Shown here: positions 1-9,534 of the stretch, in pieces
Numbering within the stretch: the stretch's first letter is position 1
Layout of the letters: every line of letters starts with the position of its first letter
Assembly: GCA_040882465.1 (NCBI GenBank)
Contig: JBBEBG010000036.1
Span: 186,001 to 250,000 of the forward strand
DNA length: 64,000 nt
Origin: Gemmatimonadota bacterium
GTDB lineage: Bacteria > Gemmatimonadota > Gemmatimonadetes > Longimicrobiales > Gaopeijiaceae
Reading direction: 5' to 3'
Made by a program: the position numbers and the translations under genes
Notes under the pieces: generated by a model
The model's database searches: none
What the model was told of the DNA's origin: nothing
What the model saw: only the letters and a program-made list of their open reading frames with translations

Positions 1-1010
1 TCCCCCCCGCTCGCCCCGATTCCGGCAAGCTCATCTCCGACGACCAACCCGGCATCCCCTCCCTGATCGATGAATGCGAAGTCGCCGGGGAGATGAAGCT
101 CTTTCCTTTCTTGGAAGGCGAGGAGCCTTGCACGCACGCCGGAGTCCGACGGGGCTGGGTGTACGCCGGAGGAGAGCGGAAAGGTCCTCGCGAGGGTCAG
201 GAGATGTCCGACGCGGAGGCGCCCGAATTCGTCCACGACCCGCGCGACAACGGCCGACGGATCCACCTGTTCGATCCGGACGATTCCCGAGGGAACCGTG
301 ACGTCCCCCAAACCTGGAATCCTCGCCCCGAGGGCGTAGGTCAGGAACTCTTCTCCGACTCTGGGCGTGCCTTCCCCGAAGAACCGCAGCACGACCTCCG
401 CGCCCGGCTGAATGCTCACACTCGTCGAAAGAGGTGCTCCGGGACTCGCCAAGCCGACCACCTCGCCCATGCGATCGCTCCCGTCCCCCTCGGACACGAT
501 CCATCCGGCGGCGAGGAACACTCCCTCGGGGACCGCTGGAGTGTCGGCCTCGCCCTGAGTCATCACGATGGGACCGACCACCTCCGGTCCCCCGGAGTCG
601 AAAAAGACCGTTCGGGTGGCAAGGTCCCGCTCGGGCGGGTTGCCGGGGGTGAAGGGACGGCTCTCCAGCATGGCCCGCCGCTCCTCGAAAGGCAGCGTCG
701 CGACCGTCACTGCCGGCCGTCCGTCCACCTGCACCCCGAGGACCGTGGCCGCCGGGGCCAGGGCGGGGGCCGCGCCCGGCAGGACGAGCTCCATTCCCAC
801 ACGGATCCGGTTGGGGTCCGAAAGCTGGCCGCGATTCGCCTCGAAGATCCGGGCCCACTCCGCGGCGGAGCCCAGGTATTGACGGGCGATGCTGCCCAGC
901 GTCTCGCCGGGCAAGACGACATGGGTTCGCGCCGCCGCCGCCCGCTGCTGAGCGCCGGCCGGAAGGAACGAAATCAGGAGGACGAGTGCGATGGCTACGG
1001 AGCGGATCAT
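1..1010 (-). CDS. LysM-domain exported protein (3' end off the window)
   Basis: The minus-strand reading frame from the ATG at 1010 runs without a stop to the left edge, giving 336 residues of an incomplete protein. AGGAG at 1020-1016 precedes the ATG and supports the start. Residues 1-21 form a Sec signal peptide (short basic start, hydrophobic core, A-Q cleavage region). Residues about 29-79 are a LysM fold, opening with HVVLPGETLGSIA and ending near VGMELVLPG, which in this family binds peptidoglycan or related glycans. The rest, from about 85, is beta-rich with hydrophobic repeats and no catalytic motif I recognise. The likely site is the periplasm, attached to the cell wall. It could be a wall-associated scaffold or hydrolase whose catalytic part lies outside the window. 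No neighbour is transcribed with it inside the window. Confidence 0.8.
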   Translation of the reverse strand, partial: MIRSVAIALVLLISFLPAGAQQRAAAARTHVVLPGETLGSIARQYLGSAAEWARIFEANRGQLSDPNRIRVGMELVLPGAAPALAPAATVLGVQVDGRPAVTVATLPFEERRAMLESRPFTPGNPPERDLATRTVFFDSGGPEVVGPIVMTQGEADTPAVPEGVFLAAGWIVSEGDGSDRMGEVVGLASPGAPLSTSVSIQPGAEVVLRFFGEGTPRVGEEFLTYALGARIPGLGDVTVPSGIVRIEQVDPSAVVARVVDEFGRLRVGHLLTLARTFPLSSGVHPAPSDSGVRARLLAFQERKELHLPGDFAFIDQGGDAGLVVGDELAGIGASGG

Positions 1011-1128
1011 GACGGCTCCTTGTGCTCCGGTGTGGCAGCCGGGTGCGGGAAAGGGCAATCCTTTCCGATCCGAGCCAGGCAGAGTGCCAAACGCCCGGAT
1101 CGCGCCGCGCCCCGGCCGTCCTTCGGGG

Positions 1129-1157
1129 AAGATACGGGCCCGAAGGAGAGGGGTCAA
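1129..1157 (-). promoter_or_regulatory. Sigma70-like promoter candidate for the LysM gene
   Basis: On the minus strand TTGACC (1157-1152) is separated by exactly 17 bases from TATCTT (1134-1129), matching the usual -35 and -10 spacing. Transcription would start near 1122, leaving a leader of roughly 110 bases before the ATG at 1010. The call rests on matches to the consensus only. Confidence 0.4.
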
Positions 1158-1238
1158 CGATTTGACTACAAATGTTTACTGGTGTCGCTGCGGGGAAGTT
1201 GGTGCAAGAACCGTGCGGGGGGTGGTCGGTCGGTCATC

Positions 1239-1349
1239 GGACGGAGGGCTGGGGGCAGACGTCACCTTCCTACCGTACCTCTTCGCGACGCTGGCTTCCG
1301 GGCAGCGGCCCCCGGACGGTCGGCGACGTCTGCCCCCAGCCCTCCGTCC
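1239..1349. repeat. Perfect 25-bp inverted repeat with 61-bp spacer
   Basis: Bases 1239-1263 and 1325-1349 are exact reverse complements over 25 positions; the arm begins GGACGGAGGGCTGGGGGC. Both arms are GC-rich. The spacer (1264-1324) has no T-run next to it, so this is not a textbook intrinsic terminator. It may be a palindromic intergenic element or a cruciform or RNA structure. Confidence 0.75.
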
Positions 1350-1384
1350 TTTCGGCGTCCTTGTATTGTCGCAATCGGAAATTA

Positions 1385-1437
1385 GGGAGGGGTAGGGGGG
1401 GCGGATGAGGGAGGAAGTGAGGGGTCCGGGGGGGGGG
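1385..1437 (+). other. G-quadruplex-prone G-run block
   Basis: The plus strand has successive runs of three, four and seven guanines at 1385-1387, 1389-1392 and 1395-1401. Further runs follow up to nine consecutive guanines near 1429-1437. Loops between the first runs are one to two bases, which satisfies the usual G3+N1-7 rule for an intramolecular G-quadruplex. It lies between the two long inverted repeats. Function is unknown. Confidence 0.5.
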
Positions 1438-1547
1438 TCACCGACCGTCGGCCTGCCTCCCCGCGCGAACGACGAACGGCTGAGGGCTCAGGGGGGCGGG
1501 TTTGCCGAGCGTCCGGAGGGGGCTGCCCCGTGCGACGAACGCGGAGG

Positions 1548-1666
1548 GCTGAGGGGGGGTCGGGGGGCTGCGGCCACCGACCGTCCGGGGGCAGACGCCA
1601 GGAATTGTTCAGATGGGAAAAAGTACGGCAGGTCGGTGGCCGCAGCCCCCCGACCCCCCCCTCAGC
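1548..1666. repeat. 35-bp inverted repeat overlapping the hemB stop codon
   Basis: Bases 1548-1582 pair with 1631-1666 over 35 positions with one bulged base (seven G against eight C). The 48-base spacer holds a T-rich run when read on the minus strand. The right arm contains the TGA stop of the rimI-hemB gene (1664-1662), so the transcript would fold immediately at its 3' end. A role in transcription termination or mRNA 3' stabilisation is likely but is inferred. Confidence 0.7.
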
Positions 1667-3218
1667 CGCGCCCCAACCTCCGCGCGTATTCCCGCGCCCA
1701 ATAAGACACGATGATGTCCGCCCCCGCCCGCCGGATCGAGAGGAGCGCCTCCTCCATCGCGCGCTCGTCCAGCCATCCCCGCTCGATCGCCGCCATGATC
1801 GCCGCGTACTCCCCTGAGACGTGGTAGGCCGCCACGGGCGCCCCTGTTTCTTCCTTCACCCGCCGGATCACGTCGAGGTACGCGAGCGCCGGCTTGACCA
1901 TGACGATATCCGCGCCCTCCTCGAGATCGGCGAGGACCTCGCGGATCGCCTCGTCCGCGTTCGCGGGGTCCATCTGGTATCCCCGCCGGTCACCGAAGGC
2001 GGGTGCCGAGTCAGCGGCATCGCGGAAGGGCCCGTAAAACGCCGAGGCGTATTTGGCGGCGTAGCTCAGGATGGGCAACTCGACGAATCCGGCTCCGTCC
2101 AGCGCGGCACGGATGGCCCCGACCCGGCCGTCCATCATGTCCGAGGGCGCGACCATGTCGGCGCCCGCCTCGGCATGGCTCACGGCCGTACGGGCCAGGA
2201 GGTCGAGCGTCGGATCGTTCAGCACCGTCTCGCCGTCCAGAACGCCGCAGTGTCCGTGCGTCGTGTATTCGCAGAGGCAGACGTCGGTCACCACGAGAAG
2301 GTCCGGGAGCTTTCCTTTGAGATCCCGAACGGCGCGTTGGACGATTCCATCGGCCTTCCAGGCCCCGGTCCCCTGTTCGTCCTTATTTTCCGGAATTCCG
2401 AACAGGAGGACCCCTCCGAGCCCGAGCTCGAACGCTTCGCGCGCGTCTTTCACCGCCTCGTCCACCGACGTGCGCGCGACTCCCGGCATCGAGGGGATGA
2501 GGGTGCGCACCCCCCTTCCTCCTTCGACGAAGAGGGGAAGGAGCAGTTGGCCGGGAGAAAGGCGGGTCTCGCGGACGAGCGCGCGGAGGCGTTCGCTTCC
2601 CCTCAACCGGCGGCCGCGATAGGTCGGTAGCTCCGTCATCGGTGCTCCGGCTCGAGAAGCGAGGGCGCTCTCTTCGGGGGGGCGAAGAGGCGGGGACGAA
2701 AGATCGAGGCGCAGGATCCGCGCATCCTCTCGGGGATGATCATAATAGTGCTCGCGGACCCCCACCTGGCGGAACCCCCGCGAGCGGTAAAGGGCGATTG
2801 CCGGGTCGTTGGAGGCCCGCACCTCGAGGAAGACGGACCGGAGGGCGGAGTCCCGGGCGAATTCGAGGAGATGGTCCAGGAGGTCGCTCCCGACCCCCCT
2901 TCCTCGCACTTCGGGCACCACGGCCAGATTTACGATCTCTCCCTCGTCCGCAGCCCAACGGAGGATTCCGTGGCCGACGAATCTACCTTCCGGCTCCGGC
3001 AATTGAGCCACGAGAAAACGAACCCCCTCGCGGCGCACCAGCGCCCTCAACGAGGCGTAGTTCCAGGGGACCGAATACGCCGCCGCCTCTACCTCCACGA
3101 CGGAGGGGAGGTCGCTTGGACGCGCATCTCGAATGCGGACCGCAAGGCGTTCCCGGTCCTGGATAAGCCGGGAGCCGATTGGCGCGGGCGCCGGTTCCGG
3201 TGGAGCCGGATCCTTCAT
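1662..3218 (-). CDS. hemB: In-frame fusion: RimI-type N-acetyltransferase + delta-aminolevulinate dehydratase (HemB)
   Basis: One 518-codon frame joins two normally separate proteins. Residues about 25-175 are a GNAT acetyltransferase of the RimI type (acetyl-CoA loop [12 protein letters not shown]-terminal ALYRSRGF), which acetylates the N-terminus of ribosomal protein S18. Residues 194-518 are a complete 325-aa HemB, which condenses two 5-aminolevulinate to porphobilinogen in haem synthesis. HemB carries the zinc-site cysteines in [13 protein letters not shown] and both catalytic lysines (SYAAKYAS and MVKPALAY; 196 and 249 in HemB numbering). The internal ATG at 2639 has a GGAG seven bases upstream, so HemB may also be made alone. 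The first ATG overlaps the tsaB stop as ATGA, matching the common tsaE-tsaB-rimI order. No stop or frameshift separates the halves. Whether the fused polypeptide is stable cannot be told from sequence. Confidence 0.9.
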   Translation of the reverse strand: MKDPAPPEPAPAPIGSRLIQDRERLAVRIRDARPSDLPSVVEVEAAAYSVPWNYASLRALVRREGVRFLVAQLPEPEGRFVGHGILRWAADEGEIVNLAVVPEVRGRGVGSDLLDHLLEFARDSALRSVFLEVRASNDPAIALYRSRGFRQVGVREHYYDHPREDARILRLDLSSPPLRPPEESALASRAGAPMTELPTYRGRRLRGSERLRALVRETRLSPGQLLLPLFVEGGRGVRTLIPSMPGVARTSVDEAVKDAREAFELGLGGVLLFGIPENKDEQGTGAWKADGIVQRAVRDLKGKLPDLLVVTDVCLCEYTTHGHCGVLDGETVLNDPTLDLLARTAVSHAEAGADMVAPSDMMDGRVGAIRAALDGAGFVELPILSYAAKYASAFYGPFRDAADSAPAFGDRRGYQMDPANADEAIREVLADLEEGADIVMVKPALAYLDVIRRVKEETGAPVAAYHVSGEYAAIMAAIERGWLDERAMEEALLSIRRAGADIIVSYWAREYARRLGRG

Positions 3219-3982
3219 CGGGACCGGGTGCGGCCGACCGTTGGGCGGCGCGCCCAGGATCCGCGGAGGTAGTCGGGTTCCCAGCGGCTGCCCGGCCGCT
3301 CAGGGGAATCGTCCGGAGAGAGGGCTTGTAGACGCAGTAGTCCCTCGGCGGTCGGGATTCCGGTCGGCGGGAGGAGGAGCCGGTGTCCCGATTCGAGGAT
3401 CGTGGCCGCGTGCCGGAGCGCGCCGGAGCCCGCGAAGAGGACGCCTGCCGGAAGTCGCCCGGAGAGCACCTCGCCCACTGTCGCCGGGTGTGGGCGGACG
3501 AGGACCTCGAGCCTCTCGCCGCCGAGCTTGAAGCAGGCCCCGTAGACCCGGTCACCCCGGGCGTCGAACAGGATGTACCGGGGCCGACCTGGCGCACCCG
3601 CCCCCGGCTCCACGGCCAGGCCGGGGATCGGACCGGCGACACCCTCCGGGAGCGTCGAGCCGTCCGAGACCGCGGCCGCGGCGAGGGAAGACCGGGGCCA
3701 GAGGGGAATCCCGAGGGCGATCGCGAGACCTCTCGCGGTCGCCGCCGCGATGCGGACCCCGGTGAACGAGCCCGGTCCCTTCCCCACCACGATTCCCTCG
3801 AGGTCGCGCGGGCTCACTCCGGCCCGATCGAGAGTCGCGGAGATCCCCGGAAGAAGGCGCGCGGCATGATCACGCGCTTGGAGGAGGAATTCGCGGGCGA
3901 GGAGCTCCTCTCCTCGTGCCAGAGCGATCGAGCCGACGGGGGTCGAGACGTCGAAGGCGAGGAGGAGGGCGGGCGGGCTCAC
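3215..3982 (-). CDS. tsaB: tRNA threonylcarbamoyladenosine biosynthesis protein TsaB
   Basis: TsaB is the inactive ASKHA-fold partner of TsaD in making the t6A base next to the anticodon of ANN-decoding tRNAs. From GTG 3982 it is 255 residues, starting [14 protein letters not shown]. The family signature [11 protein letters not shown] lies at about 70-80, followed by the ALGIP(L/V) element. The frame is open up to 4180, but the upstream part is proline and arginine-rich with no homology. The GTG overlaps the tsaE stop as GTGA, so I take 3982 as the start. It is coupled downstream to rimI-hemB by ATGA. Confidence 0.9.
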   Translation of the reverse strand: MSPPALLLAFDVSTPVGSIALARGEELLAREFLLQARDHAARLLPGISATLDRAGVSPRDLEGIVVGKGPGSFTGVRIAAATARGLAIALGIPLWPRSSLAAAAVSDGSTLPEGVAGPIPGLAVEPGAGAPGRPRYILFDARGDRVYGACFKLGGERLEVLVRPHPATVGEVLSGRLPAGVLFAGSGALRHAATILESGHRLLLPPTGIPTAEGLLRLQALSPDDSPERPGSRWEPDYLRGSWARRPTVGRTRSR

Positions 3983-4446
3983 CGGCTCTCCTCGAGGCTT
4001 ACGGGAAAGCCGGGAAGGTGGGGAGGATTTCCCAGGCGGTGGACCTGGACCATCCGGAGGTGGGATCCGGGCTCGGGCGGGGCGAGGTGGATGTCCCAGC
4101 GGTCCGCCGGAAGGTGATCGCCCGCCCGCTCGGGCCACTCCACGATGACGATTTCCGACTCCTGTCCGAGTTCTTCCCAACCCAACTCCCAGAGCTCGTC
4201 TGGCTCGCGGAGGCGATAGAGGTCGAGATGCACGACCTCGACCCCTTCACGCGCCGGGTATCGAAAAAGAAGGTTGAAGGTGGGCGACGGCACGGCCGCT
4301 TCCACGCCGGCCCCCTGCGCGATCGCGCGGGCGAGGACGGACTTTCCCGCCCCGAGCTGTCCCTTGAGGCCCAGGAAAACAGGGGTCCCGACGTCCCGGC
4401 CGACGCACTCTCCCCAGCGCACGAGGTTCCGCTCCGAGAGGATCAT
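3979..4446 (-). CDS. tsaE: tRNA threonylcarbamoyladenosine biosynthesis ATPase TsaE
   Basis: TsaE is the small P-loop ATPase that works with TsaB and TsaD in t6A synthesis. From ATG 4446 it is 155 residues, usual for the family. The Walker A motif GQLGAGKS is at 29-36. The SPTFNL and HLDLYRL motifs typical of the family follow, and VEWPERAG matches the conserved VEWPE element. A TTG at 4485 would add 13 residues but lies inside uvrB, so the ATG sixteen bases after the uvrB stop is preferred; a GAGGAG sits about 12 bases upstream. It overlaps tsaB by four bases. Confidence 0.9.
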   Translation of the reverse strand: MILSERNLVRWGECVGRDVGTPVFLGLKGQLGAGKSVLARAIAQGAGVEAAVPSPTFNLLFRYPAREGVEVVHLDLYRLREPDELWELGWEELGQESEIVIVEWPERAGDHLPADRWDIHLAPPEPGSHLRMVQVHRLGNPPHLPGFPVSLEESR

Positions 4447-4462
4447 GGCGCGGGGTGGCTCC

Positions 4463-6448
4463 TCACAATTTTGTCCGGACCTCAAAGAGCTCGTCGCGAA
4501 GGAGCGCGGCTCTTTCGAAGTCGAGTTGCGCGGCGGCCTCCTCCATCTCCTTCTCCAAGACCTTCGCGAGCTCCTCCAGGTTCATCTCCTCCTGATAGGT
4601 GGCCAGCGCCTCGGCGACGCGAGGTGCCGGGGCGGTACGCGCGTCGGCCACCCGAGTGGAGAACTCTATCTCCTGCACGCTTTTCACGATGGTCTCGGGC
4701 GTGATCCCATGCTCCTCGTTGTGCGCCTCCTGGATCTCGCGACGCCGCTCGGTCTCATCGAGGCAGCGCCGCATGGAGTCCGTCATTTTATCCGCATAGA
4801 GGATCGCCCGCCCGCGAACGTTTCGCGCCGCCCGCCCGATCGTCTGGATGAGGGAGCGCGCGTCCCGCAGGAACCCCTCCTTGTCGGCGTCGAGAATCGC
4901 GACGAGGGAGACCTCGGGAAGATCCAGTCCTTCGCGCAGGAGATTGATCCCCACGAGGACGTCGAAGCGCCCGAGGCGGAGCCCACGGAGGATCTCCATC
5001 CTCTCGATCGTATCAATGTCCGAGTGCATGTATCGCACGCGCACCCCCACCCCTTGGAGGTACTCGGATAGATCCTCGGCCATTCGTTTCGTGAGAGTCG
5101 TCACCAAGACCCGCTCTCCCCTCTTTTCCCGCTCGCGAATCTCAGCGAGAAGATCGTCCACTTGCCCCTTCACCGGCCGAACCACGACCTCGGGGTCCAC
5201 GAGGCCCGTGGGGCGGATGATCTGCTCGACGACGACCCCCTTCGAGAGCTGGAGCTCTCGATCCCCCGGCGTGGCGGAGACGAAGACCGCCTGGTGGATC
5301 ATCCCTTCCCACTCGTCGTAGGTGAGGGGCCGGTTGTCCAATGCGGAGGGGAGGCGAAAGCCGTGCTCGATGAGCGTCTCTTTCCTCGAACGGTCGCCCC
5401 GATGCATCCCCTGGAGCTGGGGAAGGCTCTGGTGCGACTCGTCCACGATGACGAGGTAATCCTTCGGGAAGTAATCGAGGAGGCAAGACGGGCGCTCCCC
5501 GGCTTCCCTTCGGCTCGTGAATCGGGAATAGTTCTCGATCCCCGGACAGGTGCCGATTTCGAGCATCATCTCGACGTCGAAGCGGGTACGGGACTCGATG
5601 CGCTGGGCCTCGAGGAGCCTTCCCTCCCGCTGAAATTTCTTCACCTGCTCGTCCATCTCCCGCCGGATCAGGGGGACCGCGGCCTCGATCGTGCGCCGGT
5701 GGGTGACGTAGTGGGACGCCGGATAAATCGCGGTTCGTCCCAGCGTCGTGATGAGCTCGCCGGTGAGCGGGTCGAATCGCGTGATCCGTTCGACCTCATC
5801 TCCCCAAAACTCGACTCGAACTCCCTGTTCCTCATAGGCCGGGAAGACTTCCACCGTATCGCCCCTGACGCGGAAAGTCCCGCGCTCGAAGGCGATGTCG
5901 TTTCGGCGATACTGGATCGCGACCAGCGCACGGAGAAGCGCATTTCGGCCCACCGATTCCCCCGTGCGAAGCTCGAACATGAGGGAGCGGTAGTCGCTCG
6001 GATTTCCGAGCCCATAGATGCAGGAGACCGACGCAACGACCACGACATCCTCGCGCTCGAAGAGCGACGAGGTCGCGCGAAGGCGAAGGCGGTCGATGTC
6101 CTCGTTGATCGAGGAATCTTTCTCGATGTAGGTGTCGGTGGCCGGGAGGTAGGCCTCCGGCTGGTAATAGTCGTAGTAGGAGACGAAGTACTCGACCGCG
6201 TTTCTCGGAAGAAGTTGCTTCAGCTCCCCGTAAAGCTGGGCAGCGAGCGTCTTGTTGTGGGACATCACGAGGACTGGACGGCGGTGGCGCGCGACGACGT
6301 GCGCCATCGTGAGGGTCTTTCCCGTCCCCGTCGCTCCCAGAAGCGTCTGGAAGCGGTCCCCGCGCACCAGTCCCTCGAAGAGCTCCTCGATCGCCTTCGG
6401 CTGATCGCCCTTCGGCTCGAAGGGGGCCTCGATCTGAAATTCCGGCAT
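4463..6448 (-). CDS. uvrB: Excinuclease ABC subunit B
   Basis: UvrB is the helicase-like damage-verification subunit of UvrABC nucleotide excision repair in the cytoplasm. The 661-residue length is normal. It begins with the Q-motif region [14 protein letters not shown] and Walker A GATGTGKT (residues about 38-45). The beta-hairpin [10 protein letters not shown] follows near residue 92, then the helicase motif DESHQSLPQ. The C-terminal UVR domain ([17 protein letters not shown]) binds UvrC. It lies 12 bases downstream of the RSH gene and just upstream of tsaE in a head-to-tail operon. Nothing is missing. Confidence 0.97.
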   Translation of the reverse strand: MPEFQIEAPFEPKGDQPKAIEELFEGLVRGDRFQTLLGATGTGKTLTMAHVVARHRRPVLVMSHNKTLAAQLYGELKQLLPRNAVEYFVSYYDYYQPEAYLPATDTYIEKDSSINEDIDRLRLRATSSLFEREDVVVVASVSCIYGLGNPSDYRSLMFELRTGESVGRNALLRALVAIQYRRNDIAFERGTFRVRGDTVEVFPAYEEQGVRVEFWGDEVERITRFDPLTGELITTLGRTAIYPASHYVTHRRTIEAAVPLIRREMDEQVKKFQREGRLLEAQRIESRTRFDVEMMLEIGTCPGIENYSRFTSRREAGERPSCLLDYFPKDYLVIVDESHQSLPQLQGMHRGDRSRKETLIEHGFRLPSALDNRPLTYDEWEGMIHQAVFVSATPGDRELQLSKGVVVEQIIRPTGLVDPEVVVRPVKGQVDDLLAEIREREKRGERVLVTTLTKRMAEDLSEYLQGVGVRVRYMHSDIDTIERMEILRGLRLGRFDVLVGINLLREGLDLPEVSLVAILDADKEGFLRDARSLIQTIGRAARNVRGRAILYADKMTDSMRRCLDETERRREIQEAHNEEHGITPETIVKSVQEIEFSTRVADARTAPAPRVAEALATYQEEMNLEELAKVLEKEMEEAAAQLDFERAALLRDELFEVRTKL

Positions 6449-6460
6449 CCGCGGTAGCCG

Positions 6461-8713
6461 CTACTCCAGATCCACGAGATCGGAGTCGCGGAACGACTCG
6501 CGGCGTTCCACGGAGAGAACGCCCTTCACCTGGCCGATCCCCTTCATGACCTTCTTCAGGTGATCGAGGTTGCGCACTTCGACCACGAACTCGCCGAGCA
6601 TCCCGTCGTCCACGGCCCGGATATCCGCGTGCTGGATGTTCGTTCCGGTGTCCGCGATGGCGTGAGCGATGTCCGAGAGAAGGCCGCGCCGGTCGGAGCC
6701 ACGCGTGTAGAGCTTCACCAGGAAGCGCTCGCCTTCCTCCGCGGTCCACTCGATTTCGACGCGCCGCTCCGGATCCTGGGACAGCCCGAGGACGTTCGGG
6801 CAGTCTTGCCGGTGGATCGAGACGCCTCGTCCCACCGTGATGTAGCCGATCACATCGTCGCCTGGTACGGGCTGGCAGCACTGCGAATACCGCACCATCA
6901 GGTTGTCCAGCCCCTGGATCTTCACCCCGGGCTGCGCCCTGCGGAGACGGTTCGCGAGCTTGCGGAGCGGCGATGGGGGAGGCGGAGACGCCCCGTCCGC
7001 CCCCGCCTCGGGGAAGAGCTCCTTGAGGACGCCCGAAGGACCGATGTCCCCCCGGCCGAGCGCCGCGAGGACATTTTCCCACTCTCCCAGATCGAGAGCG
7101 TGGGCCGCCCCGGCGAGGACCTCCTCCGCGGGAAGGGAGATCCTCCGCTTTCGCACTTCCCGATCCAGGAACTCCCGCCCGAGCTTCACCGACTGCTGGT
7201 GCTCCTCCTGGCGAATCCAATGGCGGATCCGGCCGCGCGCCCGCGGCGTTTTCGCGAAGGCGAGCCAGTCGCGCGACGGAGTCTGCTTCGGCGAGGTGAG
7301 GATCTCGACCGTGTCCCCGTTCCTCAGCTCCCTCGAGAGGGGCGCGATCCTCCCGTTCACTTTTGCTCCCGCGCACCGGAGCCCCACCTCCGTATGCACG
7401 GCGAAGGCGAAGTCGATCGGCGTCGCGCCCACGGGGAGCTGCTTCACCTCTCCCTTCGGAGTGAAGACGAAGATCTCTCCGAGGAAGAGATCCATCTTGA
7501 GAAATTCCATGAACTCCTCGGGCTCGGAGGCCTCTTGCTGCCACTCGAGCACCTGACGGAACCAGGAGAGGGCCTCGTCCACCTCGTCGGCCTTCCGCTC
7601 TTCCCCCTCCTTGTAGCGCCAATGCGCGGCGATTCCGTATTCCGCGGTCCGATGCATCTCTTCGCTTCGGATCTGGATCTCGTAGCGTCGCGCCCCCGGA
7701 CCGAAGACGGTCGTGTGGAGGGAGCGGTACATGTTCGACTTGGGCGTCGCGATGTAGTCGTGGAACCGCTCCTGGATCGGCGTCCAGGCGGAGTGGATCA
7801 GTCCGAGCGCCGCGTAACAGTTCTGGACGGTGTCGGTCACGACCCGCATGGCCATCAGGTCGTAGATCTCCTCGTACGGCTTCCCCCGTCGCTCGATCTT
7901 CCGATGGATGGACCAGAGGTGCTTAGGGCGTCCCGTCACCTCGGCAGGGATCCCCGCCTGGTCGAGGAGCTCCTTGAGCGGGCGCTGCATCTCGAGGATC
8001 TGGCGCTCCCGTTCCCTTCTCCGCGCCTGCACCAGCGATCGGAGCTCCTCGTATTCGCCGGGCTCGAGGAACTTGAAGGCGAGGTCCTCGAGCTCCCACT
8101 TCACCTGGGCCATTCCGAGCCGGTGCGCGAGCGGTGCGTAGATCTCGCGGGTCTCCAGCGCCACACGCTGCCGCTTGTCGCGGGGGAGGTGTTCCAACGT
8201 CCGCATGTTGTGCAGGCGGTCCGCGAGCTTGATCATGATGACCCGCGCATCCTCCGCCATGGAGAGGAGGAGTTTCCGGTAGTTCTCCGCCTGCCGCTCC
8301 GTGTTCGAGCGAAAGCGCACCTTCCCGATCTTCGTCACCCCATCCACGATCGAGGTCACTTCGGGGCCGAACCTCTGCTCCACGTCCGTCAGGGAGTATT
8401 GCGTGTCCTCCACGACATCGTGGATGAGCCCCGCGATAATCGAGGCCGTGTCGAGCTTGAACTGGGCGAGGATCGTGGCGACCTCCACCGCGTGACTGAC
8501 GAAGGTCTCTCCCGAGGCGCGTTTCTGCCCGCGATGTGCCTCCTCCGCCAGCTCGTACGCCTCGCGAATCTTGTCCACGTCGAGGCGGCGGGCATACCCC
8601 TCCAGCGCCCGCGCGAGCTCGCGCGGAATCCCCCGGATGGTCGGGGAGGCGGAAGGGGCCGCTTCGGCGGGGGGACTCATGGCCGGGGATCGGGCTCGGG
8701 GGGTCTGCCGCAT
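6461..8713 (-). CDS. Bifunctional (p)ppGpp synthetase/hydrolase (RSH, RelA/SpoT family)
   Basis: This 750-residue long RSH enzyme makes and degrades the stringent-response alarmone (p)ppGpp. The hydrolase HD domain looks active: SHAVEVATIL and GLIHDVVEDT at about 70-110 keep the metal-binding H, HD and ED residues. The synthetase domain (about 260-375) has RFHDYIATPKSN and YEIQIRSEEMH. A TGS domain (VFTPKGEVKQLP, about 425-490) and a C-terminal ACT domain (from about 675) complete the layout. The first ATG at 8713 is used; an alternative ATG at 8680 would drop 11 low-complexity residues. It heads the RSH-uvrB-tsaE-tsaB-rimI/hemB cluster, 12 bases before uvrB. Confidence 0.95.
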   Translation of the reverse strand: MRQTPRARSPAMSPPAEAAPSASPTIRGIPRELARALEGYARRLDVDKIREAYELAEEAHRGQKRASGETFVSHAVEVATILAQFKLDTASIIAGLIHDVVEDTQYSLTDVEQRFGPEVTSIVDGVTKIGKVRFRSNTERQAENYRKLLLSMAEDARVIMIKLADRLHNMRTLEHLPRDKRQRVALETREIYAPLAHRLGMAQVKWELEDLAFKFLEPGEYEELRSLVQARRRERERQILEMQRPLKELLDQAGIPAEVTGRPKHLWSIHRKIERRGKPYEEIYDLMAMRVVTDTVQNCYAALGLIHSAWTPIQERFHDYIATPKSNMYRSLHTTVFGPGARRYEIQIRSEEMHRTAEYGIAAHWRYKEGEERKADEVDEALSWFRQVLEWQQEASEPEEFMEFLKMDLFLGEIFVFTPKGEVKQLPVGATPIDFAFAVHTEVGLRCAGAKVNGRIAPLSRELRNGDTVEILTSPKQTPSRDWLAFAKTPRARGRIRHWIRQEEHQQSVKLGREFLDREVRKRRISLPAEEVLAGAAHALDLGEWENVLAALGRGDIGPSGVLKELFPEAGADGASPPPPSPLRKLANRLRRAQPGVKIQGLDNLMVRYSQCCQPVPGDDVIGYITVGRGVSIHRQDCPNVLGLSQDPERRVEIEWTAEEGERFLVKLYTRGSDRRGLLSDIAHAIADTGTNIQHADIRAVDDGMLGEFVVEVRNLDHLKKVMKGIGQVKGVLSVERRESFRDSDLVDLE

Positions 8714-8838
8714 CCGGGAAGTCGCACGAAGGGGAACAGTTGAAATCTAGCGTCCTCCGGGTCCCTGAAACACGGTACGGCGAGAACGGGGCGGAGGGGC
8801 GGCCCTTCGTGCGGTCCGGGAGAGTCCGTGGAAGGCCT

Positions 8839-9501
8839 TTAGTCGGCGGTGTCCCACCCTCCGTCCGAGACGATGACGTGGTCCAGGACGCGGATGCCGA
8901 TGGCCCGGCCCGCTTCGACCATCTGGCGCGTGACCGCGCGGTCCTCGGCGGAAGGGCTCGGGTCGCCGGAGGGATGATTGTGTACGAGGACGATCGCCGA
9001 CGCCTTCCCCACGATCGCCGGGCGAAATACTTCCCGGGGATGGATCAGGGATGCGTCGAGGATCCCCCGGGTCACCGTGATGTCGTCGAGGACCCGGTGC
9101 TGGCTGTTCAGGAGGAGGGCGTGGAACTCCTCGTGGGGAAGGTCCCGTAGTCGGGGAGCCATCAGGGCGAACACATCGGAGGGGCCCCGGATTCGCGGGC
9201 GTTCGGGAAGGTGCTCCTCCACGGCGCGCCGCCCCAGCTCCAGCGCCGCCAGGATGCGGGCGGAAGTGGCCTGGCCGACGCCCCCGACGGTCTCCAGGTC
9301 CGGGCCGGTCATCCCGCTCAGAATGCGCAGGCGTCCTCCCGTTGCCGCAAGAATCCGGTCCGCCACCCGGAGAGCGGAGTGGCCGCCGGAACCCGCCCCG
9401 ATGAGGAGAGCGAGGAGCTCCCGGTGCGAGAGGGCCCGCGCACCCACCGCGCGCATCCTTTCCCTCGGCCTTTGGCCACGCGGAGTCTCACCGGTCGGCA
9501 T
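8839..9501 (-). CDS. radC: RadC-family JAMM/MPN protein
   Basis: From ATG 9501 this is 220 residues, the typical size. The N-terminal part has the RadC helix-hairpin-helix-like region (LSHRELLALLIGAG ... LETVGGVGQATSARI). The C-terminal MPN domain has the metal-binding motif HNHPSGDPSPSAED near residues 172-185 and LNSQHRVL. RadC proteins are annotated as DNA repair proteins, but their biochemical role is unsettled. AGGAG lies eight bases before the ATG at 9501; the frame also has a TTG six bases upstream, which I rejected. The gap to the downstream RSH gene is 125 bases. Confidence 0.9.
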   Translation of the reverse strand: MPTGETPRGQRPRERMRAVGARALSHRELLALLIGAGSGGHSALRVADRILAATGGRLRILSGMTGPDLETVGGVGQATSARILAALELGRRAVEEHLPERPRIRGPSDVFALMAPRLRDLPHEEFHALLLNSQHRVLDDITVTRGILDASLIHPREVFRPAIVGKASAIVLVHNHPSGDPSPSAEDRAVTRQMVEAGRAIGIRVLDHVIVSDGGWDTAD

Positions 9502-9534
9502 CCCCAAAGCTCCTGGGAGGCGATCAGCAAGAGA

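Larger units (their letters stand above)
1011..1661. other. Gene-free 651-bp region with nested inverted repeats
   Basis: No open frame here resembles a protein. The region separates two minus-strand genes: it lies 3' of rimI-hemB and 5' of the LysM gene. It contains the LysM promoter candidate, a G-run block at 1385-1437, and two long inverted repeats listed separately. Short shared words also recur. CCGACCGTCCGGG at 1577-1589 is the exact reverse complement of 1311-1323, and CACCGACCGTC occurs again near 1440. This suggests a family of related palindromic units rather than one simple terminator. Confidence 0.6.

Noticed and set aside
93-1385. 430-codon plus-strand frame at the left edge
   Set aside because: Antisense to the LysM gene, which has a signal peptide, LysM motif, ribosome site and promoter candidate. 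This frame has none.
1385-1437. Simple sequencing artefact from G homopolymers
   Set aside because: Cannot be excluded for run lengths, but the runs are interrupted by other bases and the block is coherent, so it was kept as a low-interest finding.
1011-1661. CRISPR-like array
   Set aside because: The repeats are inverted and irregularly spaced, with no constant direct repeat or spacers.
6560-8743. 727-codon plus-strand open frame
   Set aside because: Antisense to the RSH gene, histidine, arginine and glutamate-rich with no domain. Shadow of the real gene.
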